DNA from: Opisthocomus hoazin
Taxonomy: Eukaryota > Chordata > Aves > Opisthocomiformes > Opisthocomidae
Assembly (NCBI RefSeq): GCF_030867145.1
Contig: NC_134428.1
Span: 19,385,537-19,449,536 of the forward strand
Reading direction: 5' to 3'
DNA length: 64,000 nucleotides
A program made the position numbers and the translations under genes. The notes beneath the pieces are model-generated. The model was not told the DNA's origin. It searched no databases and saw nothing but the letters and a program-made list of their open reading frames with translations. Of the stretch, positions 57,800 through 64,000 are shown piece after piece. Position 1 is the first letter of the stretch. The number at the start of each line of letters is the position of its first letter.

Positions 57800-60603
57800 A
57801 ATGACTATTTGTTTCCAGTCAGTGTGCCTGTGCCCTGGAGTTGTTTCAATCTCAGTAGAATGTGTTCGAAACTTTCAAATACCTGGCTCTTCAAACAGAA
57901 TCTTAAAATACGGTAGTACCGAAGTAGTTACCAAGCAACAGAAACGGCATAAGCTTGTAATTAGCTGCTTTCAAGTCAGATGGGAGGTAAGAAAAGGTGC
58001 AGTTGTCATTCATATTTAGTTTGCTGCTCCCGTGGCAGAATGCTTTTCACTGTCTGTTACCCTACTACATTGACGTCTGAATGTATGGATCTGTTTCTGT
58101 TCATGTAGTGGACTGCAAAATGCATTCAATACCAATCATAAAGTGGCTTTTCTTTGCAGTATTAAAATCAGTGGGACTTTTAGTGGGACTTTTACTTGGA
58201 GTTCTTGTCAGATATCGTAGTTGATTGTGGCGCTTCCTTACTTTTGGGACCAATTTTTTTTTTTTCTCCCCCTTGAAGGTCTTGATGGTGAAGGCAACCC
58301 TAAATTTAACTATGGTTTCATTTTCTTTCCGAGTGCATTTTATTCCATGGTGACTAGCGATGGCGATACTGATAGCAATGCACTAGAGGCTTTCGTACAA
58401 GCTTGGCACACTGCTTACCTATTAGGAAAAACAAGGTGTAGGGACAGCATACACCTTGTATGTTAGAAAGAAGAAGTCATATTGTTAATTGATTCCACTT
58501 TGGGGCAGTTGGTACACTTGACAGGTTGAAAAGCTGCCTTGAAAGGAAAGCAAGGTATGAGGTATTGGTGTGCAGAAGATTTGAATAAAGGGGTTTTAAC
58601 ATTTTATTTTTGTTCTAGTGAGAGTCAGTTTTTCCAGGAGTCTTCTAGAGGGATAGCATCTTCCCTGTGAGATGAGCGTTCGCTAGCTTGAATGACAGAG
58701 GCATCAAGAATCTGTGGAGTGCCCTTTATTCAGCAAAGGAAAATGATTTGAGACACTTCAGTCACCAAGATGCTTTGCAAAATACTGGGTTGCTAGATCT
58801 ACAGTCCCTCAGATGAAGCCAGACATATCTGCTAATCTAAAAATGTATGCGTTGGCTGTGCTCACGCATTTCTCTGCTCTGCAAAGCATTCTTGGCCACA
58901 GTTGCATGTCCCTCTGCTTGGTTCCTTTGAACACGTGCCGCAGTAATGACATTTCGCGCTACCACTTTTTGTCTTCTAGGGAGGGCAGCTTCTGGCATGT
59001 ACAGGTTACTCAGAACTGGATGGTATCAACTTGCTACTCTGATGTCTTTTCTCAAGGTGTTTCTTCTAAAGAGGTGCGTATCCTTTGAGAAAAGTGTTTT
59101 GTGAGCAAATGATTTACCCAGTTATAAAACAATACAAGAGGAGAAATGTGTTGTTTCATGTGAACTTTCCTCTTTCTTTCTCTAGATGCCTTCCAAAGAC
59201 CTACAAGCTGTTCCTGTTTCTTCTGCCGCTCCTGTTTCCACTAGGTACGTGAATCGCTTAGTTATACTACAGACCGGTGTATGCTTACTGCAGCCGTTCC
59301 AAGAGAGCGTTTTTAGTTGAGCTCTCGGTTTATGAAGAAGACGCAGAAGCAAAAAAGAGCAAGTTTGTTTGTGACTAGGGCAGCAATTCAAGCTTTCAAA
59401 GTACTGACAAGTCAGTAGCCTTCCCCTTGCCGTGAAAGGAATACCCTCAATTTAATTTCGTAGAGCTCTTTAGAAAGTGAGAGTGGGTGCGTAAATGCAC
59501 TGAAGTCCTTTTTTCTTCACCTGCCTTGATAAGAATATCAGTGAGGTCACAAAGAGCAGGTTGTGTACCGATTGCTTTGATTGTTGTTAATCTCCGTAAA
59601 AGTGGGGTTAGGTTCTTTGAGCAACTCATCCAAAGTCTTTCCCTTGCTCTGGACCATCCTTGAGTTGCTTAAAATACTGCTGTTTAGACTGGTTAGTTGA
59701 CAGTATTCCAGGCCAGCTGTCTTCTTTGAAATAAACAAACTCAGTTTCGAACACTTGCTGAAAGTGGTGGGCTGTTTCTGAAAAGCAGGTTCATGTCTTC
59801 GCATGTCCTAAAAACTTTAGAAACTACTCTGGGGAGAAGATGAAGCTTTGCAGAAACTTACAGTCAGGATTGAAAATCCTCTGTACTAGGGAGAATAAGA
59901 AAGGAAGAACTTCCCTACCCTGTGTAGAAAGTGCTGCTACTTCTTGCTAAGACAGTGCAAAAACAAGCGTCATGTTTGTGAACTGCGAGATTGCCTAATA
60001 TCTAACAAAAGTTGGAAGAAACTTGGGCTTCTGTGGAAACAATGTGGTATGTAGTACGTAGGGTACAGGGCAAGATATTTTCCATGGAGATAAAAAGCAG
60101 TTTTTTACATCTGCCTTCAGTGAGCATGGCCTGTCTTAATTGGTAAATGAGATCTAGGTCCCAGGGACGCAGTAGTATGAGATTGAGGATATACCATGAG
60201 ACATAAGCGCAAGCTGCCTGCCATACAACGGTGTGAGCGGTACTGATGGATGTTCCCCAACGTGCTTGAGTGCTTGACTTCACAGTTTGACAGCTGGCTC
60301 ATACTGATTTTTGTTTAGACTGGAGTAGTGTGCGCTGTGTGACGTCTAGCTTGCAAACTTAAGGTAGCTTGTGTCACGAAGTAGGAAGACGACCTGTAGA
60401 TCTAAGCAGTCTTCAGGGGGAATTCTCTTGAACACCCTTTTTGCCTTTTGTTTGTGATCTAGGTATATGGTTCTGGGGGTTTGATGGCTGCTTCTCACTA
60501 TTACCTTTGTTGAACTGGATCAAAATTGATAGAATACAGAGAACAGAGGACTCTCTCCGTGTTCGTGAACCGCAGGCTGATTCTTTGCACTCTGTGCAAC
60601 CTC

Positions 60604-63600
60604 CAGAGGTAAGGGAGAACAGTCTAGGGAAGAACTCTGGTATCTTGGAAGACTTCTTAACTGCCATGCCTTCAATATTTGGCAAGAACTACTTGACACA
60701 CAAGGCTAATGTGAATAAATGTCTTGATCTTTACATATATTAAAAAAATATTCTGTATACCTTAGGATTCCATCGACATCTTTGCTTCTGGTCGTGAAAG
60801 TGAGCTGGAAAAGCAAATGGCCTTTCTGTCTGAGAGATACCATCACCTTGATGAAAAATATAGCAAAGTGATGCTTCTACTCCAGAACCTTCAAGATCAG
60901 GTTGCCCAGAAAAGTGACAAAAGCGAAACATTGACGCTAATACGAAATATGATGGGTCAACATCCTCAAGATGTGAGACTGGAGCAAAAGGTAAGATAGT
61001 CAGTTGTTGGTGCTTTTGGGTGGTGATCGACGTATCCTGTTTTAGTAATGCAGATTGCTAGCCATTTGATTCAGGCTTGCGTCCAATTTTGTGAGCAAAA
61101 GTGATTTGCAGCCTTTTCTGCGGGATCTAGAGTTGCAGATCCTCCAGAAGATCGCTCTCCATATGTCTGTGACAAGCCAAAAGCTAACATCTGCAGTAGT
61201 AACAAAGGCTGTGACTAATGCAGGGGTTCGTGGAATCACAGAAGCGGTGAGTGAGTTGAAGTTCTCGCAAGTTCAACTAAAACCGTCAGGAGTCCTTTTC
61301 TAGGCATTTTTTGGAGCATCGCAGTCAATATAAACGTCAGTGACTTGAAGAGATGTTTAGAACATGAATTGAAATGGGGAGAACTACAGAAAATGCTTGA
61401 TGAAGTGTACGCTTACAGCATTGCTTGTTGCCTGTTGCGAATGTTGTTTTTTTTTTTCCAAAGTATGCTATCTTGAAAATTGCAGAATTCCCAAAAAAAC
61501 AGCTATACCAAAGCAATGCAGCTCAGGGTCTGGGGAAGGTGGGGGAAAGAATGCAACCTTTGAAGAAAGCACCAGTCAATATGCAGTATGAATTTGTATT
61601 TTAAGCCAAAAAACCATGCACTAAAAATGGCCTCTGTCTTGAGAGAGGCTTTCAAAGACTTGCGATGGAGTGCAGCATCTCAAAAAGATGCTTATTCTAC
61701 ATGTATACAGATGTGTATAGATCAATTACTTTATCAGTTGATATTATTAAATTCTTCCCTTTCTCCCCTTCTGTGTGTATATCTGTAGCAAGTCCAGACT
61801 ATTGTAAACAATGCCCTGAAACTTTTCTCTCAAGACAAGACTGGTATGGTGGATTTCGCCTTGGAATCTGGAGGTAAATAGTGGAGGAAACTCCACTTTC
61901 ACGATTCGTGTTATTTTATAGTATCTACTAAAAATGTCGAAAGATCTGCTTGCGTGGGGTGTACGCACCACTGAACTCGCTAGGGAAAATGTGTATGTTT
62001 TAGCCCTCTGAGGTGAAAAACCTTGAACATGCTGAAAAGAACACTGTACTTGATAGAAGCATTGTATCCCCAGCCAATGACTAGACTTGAACAGTATCTT
62101 TACTAGTTGGTTTTGAGGAAAAGAACTGGTATGTTCACGAAGCTTTGTACAAATCTCTGGCTGAAAAGTCTTCAGGAAGAAATGAGTAATTATTTCGGCT
62201 AACCTGATACCTCTTTTTTAAGGTGGCAGCATTCTGAGTGCTCGCTGTTCTGAAACCTATGACAGCAAAACAGCAGTGATCAGCCTCTTTGGAATTCCTC
62301 TGTGGTACCTCTCTCAGCCTCCAAGGGCGGTGATTCAGGTAATTAAAGGCCGAGTGAAGAAATTCAGCAATGTTATTTTGTGCTGAGGGGTTTGGATTGT
62401 TTCTTGGATGCTGGATGTTTCTGTCTGCAACACACTGTGGGGCACGGGTCCTTTGAACGATGTTCCCAAGAGTGCCATTCTTCTGGTAGTTCCTGGGCAC
62501 TGCTCAAGTCGTCTTCTAGCAAAACAAAGACCCTGCTAGGAGGCTTGGGTGGTACACTGGACTTCTGCAGAGTGTGAGCACTGGGAAGGTTCCTGTTGTG
62601 AAGTAGTCTCCAGGCGGATCTTCAAAACGCTGCTGGCTGTTTGGGTGGATGTGCTGTCTCCCTGAAGGATGCTACCAAATAGATTATATTCTGCCACTTA
62701 CTCTCTAAGACTGTCCCTAATAATTCAGAATTCGCCACAACTCTTTCTGGCAAAATGCTTGTGGCTGCAGGTTTTGTTGTTGCTGTTGTGTTCCATCCTG
62801 TTCTCTCCCCTTTCCTCCTGTCTAGCCGGACGTGTATCCAGGAAACTGCTGGGCTTTCAAAGGATCACAGGGGTATCTCGTAGTTCGACTTTCAAGGAAG
62901 ATCTATCCGACTGCCTTTACGTTGGAACACATCCCAAAAGCACTTTCAGCAACAGGAGAGATCTCCAGTGCTCTGAGGAGCTTTGCAGTATATGTAAGTC
63001 TGTCTGTGAACTTCAGAGGATATTTGTATGCATAAAGAATATTTGTGGCGCAGATCTTGGAAAATAAGGACTGAAGGGAGGACAGCTAAGGAGAGAAACT
63101 GCTTGCTTTTAAAATTGCTGTTTTTGTAATCAGCTTTGAGATTAGGAATAAGAAGTGTTGCAGCTAATTTTGAGGGAGCTGTTTCTTTTTTTCCTGCTTT
63201 ATACAGTAGTAAATATTTTTGGAGGGAGGTGACTGTTTTTGATTTGGTATCGTTCTTTCAGGCACTGGAACTGTTCCATCCTTCCACCACTCCTACTGCT
63301 TACCCTCTCCCTCCCCAGTGTTGGCTTTGCATCTTGTCTGTGATGTGCCTTCAGTGTGTTTTAAATTGATTTTAACTAGCACCACAGCTGCTTAGGCAGG
63401 ACTGCAGAACAGAAGACCACAGGCTACATCAGAGTGTAGCTGTGATCCCTGAGAACATTTGTCTAGCTCCATTAAATGCTGAAGCCGCCGTCTGCAAGCA
63501 TCTGAATCTTGGCTTCCGTCTTGTTTGTGATGTTGCTGTTTTCTCATTCTTGTTTGTCCTGAGCAGTTTACATTGTACACTGCGATCTTGGTTGTGCCAT

Positions 63601-64000
63601 GGAAATGATGGGGTTTGACCGTGAAAACAGCAACATACAAACATAGCACAGCTCTTTGCAGTTCAGGAAAGTCAAATGCAGAGCTGTGGCTGAAGAAGCA
63701 TGAAGTTCCACGGGAAGTATTCTGACCTCGGTTTCAGAGACTTGCGTTGACAGGCAGTTAGGTAGGCATGCTTCTGGCTTTGGTTTGACTTGAAATGTGA
63801 TGGAAGCAAACGTCTTTCTCCTGTTGTTGTAGGGTCTAGATAATGAATATCAAGAAGGCGGCAAGCTTCTAGGACAGTATGTCTACGACCAAGACGGAGA
63901 ACCACTGCAGACCTTTCCAGTGATGGTAAGTCTGGATGAGAAGATTTCAAGTGTCAGAAGAAGCACACGCATATTTTCTAGGGTAGTGCACAATGAGCAG
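60604..64000 (+). repeat. Tandem array unit 6 (partial, cut by window end)
   Basis: First 3397 bases of a sixth unit, ending in the SUN1 intron before the last coding exon. No sign of array end or unique flank. Private changes include GTG for GCG near 61406 and gtacactg for gtccactg near 63575. Confidence 0.97.

Larger units (their letters stand above)
48489..60603 (+). repeat. Tandem array unit 5
   Basis: Head-to-tail copy of 12115 bp. It shares CR1 variants with unit 2 (Ser in FFISDLDEE) and with unit 1 (Lys in SRKVLL), and the SUN1 intron variant ttgttctag with unit 4. This combination of shared variants fits exchange between copies. Confidence 0.97.
56535..64000 (+). pseudogene. SUN1: SUN1-like copy F (last exon outside window)
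   Basis: Exons: 56535-56765 (candidate, open), 58980-59073, 59186-59244, 60463-60608, 60766-60990, 61054-61246, 61789-61873, 62223-62338, 62826-62993, 63833-63925. The final coding exon would lie about 380 bases past the window end. The internal 193-nt exon is the same as in the other copies. Confidence 0.83.

Noticed and set aside
1-64000. CRISPR array, bacterial operon or phage-like repeat system
   Set aside because: The period is 12 kb, the units contain introns and CR1 elements, and there are no short spaced repeats; the DNA is vertebrate.
1-64000. tRNA, rRNA or satellite DNA within the unit
   Set aside because: No cloverleaf boxes, rRNA core sequence or short-period satellite could be recognised; the only short tandem repeat is the 12-bp one in the CR1.

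Overview
The window is eukaryotic and almost certainly avian. The interspersed repeats are CR1 LINEs with the bird-type ATTCTGTG-repeat 3' tail, genes are split into short exons by GT-AG introns, and two neighbouring genes known to be adjacent in vertebrates (SUN1 followed by GET4, same strand) can be recognised. Species and chromosome cannot be read from the sequence.

The whole 64 kb is one head-to-tail tandem array with a period of about 12.1 kb. Taking the first base as an arbitrary origin, the units are 1-12130, 12131-24246, 24247-36361, 36362-48488, 48489-60603 and a partial sixth at 60604-64000. The copies differ only by scattered single-base changes and a few small indels. No unique flank is visible at either end, so the array continues beyond the window on both sides.

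Each unit, read from the window origin, holds: (1) the 3' exons of a SUN1-derived gene encoding a luminal coiled coil and the full SUN domain, with the stop at 3891 in unit 1; (2) a composite CR1 at about 3980-6662, whose first third (ORF1) is inverted relative to its reverse-transcriptase part, inserted about 90 bp after the SUN1 stop; (3) exon 1 of GET4 (6962-7116) in CpG-rich sequence, then a relic of a further GET4 exon (7387-7467), with the exon between them absent; (4) a 3' CR1 fragment (about 7684-7926) lying where GET4 sequence gives way to SUN1 sequence; (5) upstream SUN1 exons (8062-8292 candidate, 10507-10600, 10713-10771, 11990-12135) encoding the transmembrane region, which continue into the next unit. 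A complete SUN1-like copy therefore spans two units, for example 8062-16021.

The SUN1 copies keep splice sites and an intact SUN domain, but they lack the second coiled-coil block known from SUN1. All six share a 193-nt exon that reads as if two bases were lost, and two of the five visible 5' exons carry an in-frame TAA. They are best described as truncated, probably pseudogenised or alternatively spliced SUN1 paralogues. The GET4 pieces cannot make GET4. The likely history is duplication of a SUN1-GET4 segment with breakpoints in a GET4 intron and a SUN1 intron, decay of some exons, then recent amplification with exchange between copies.
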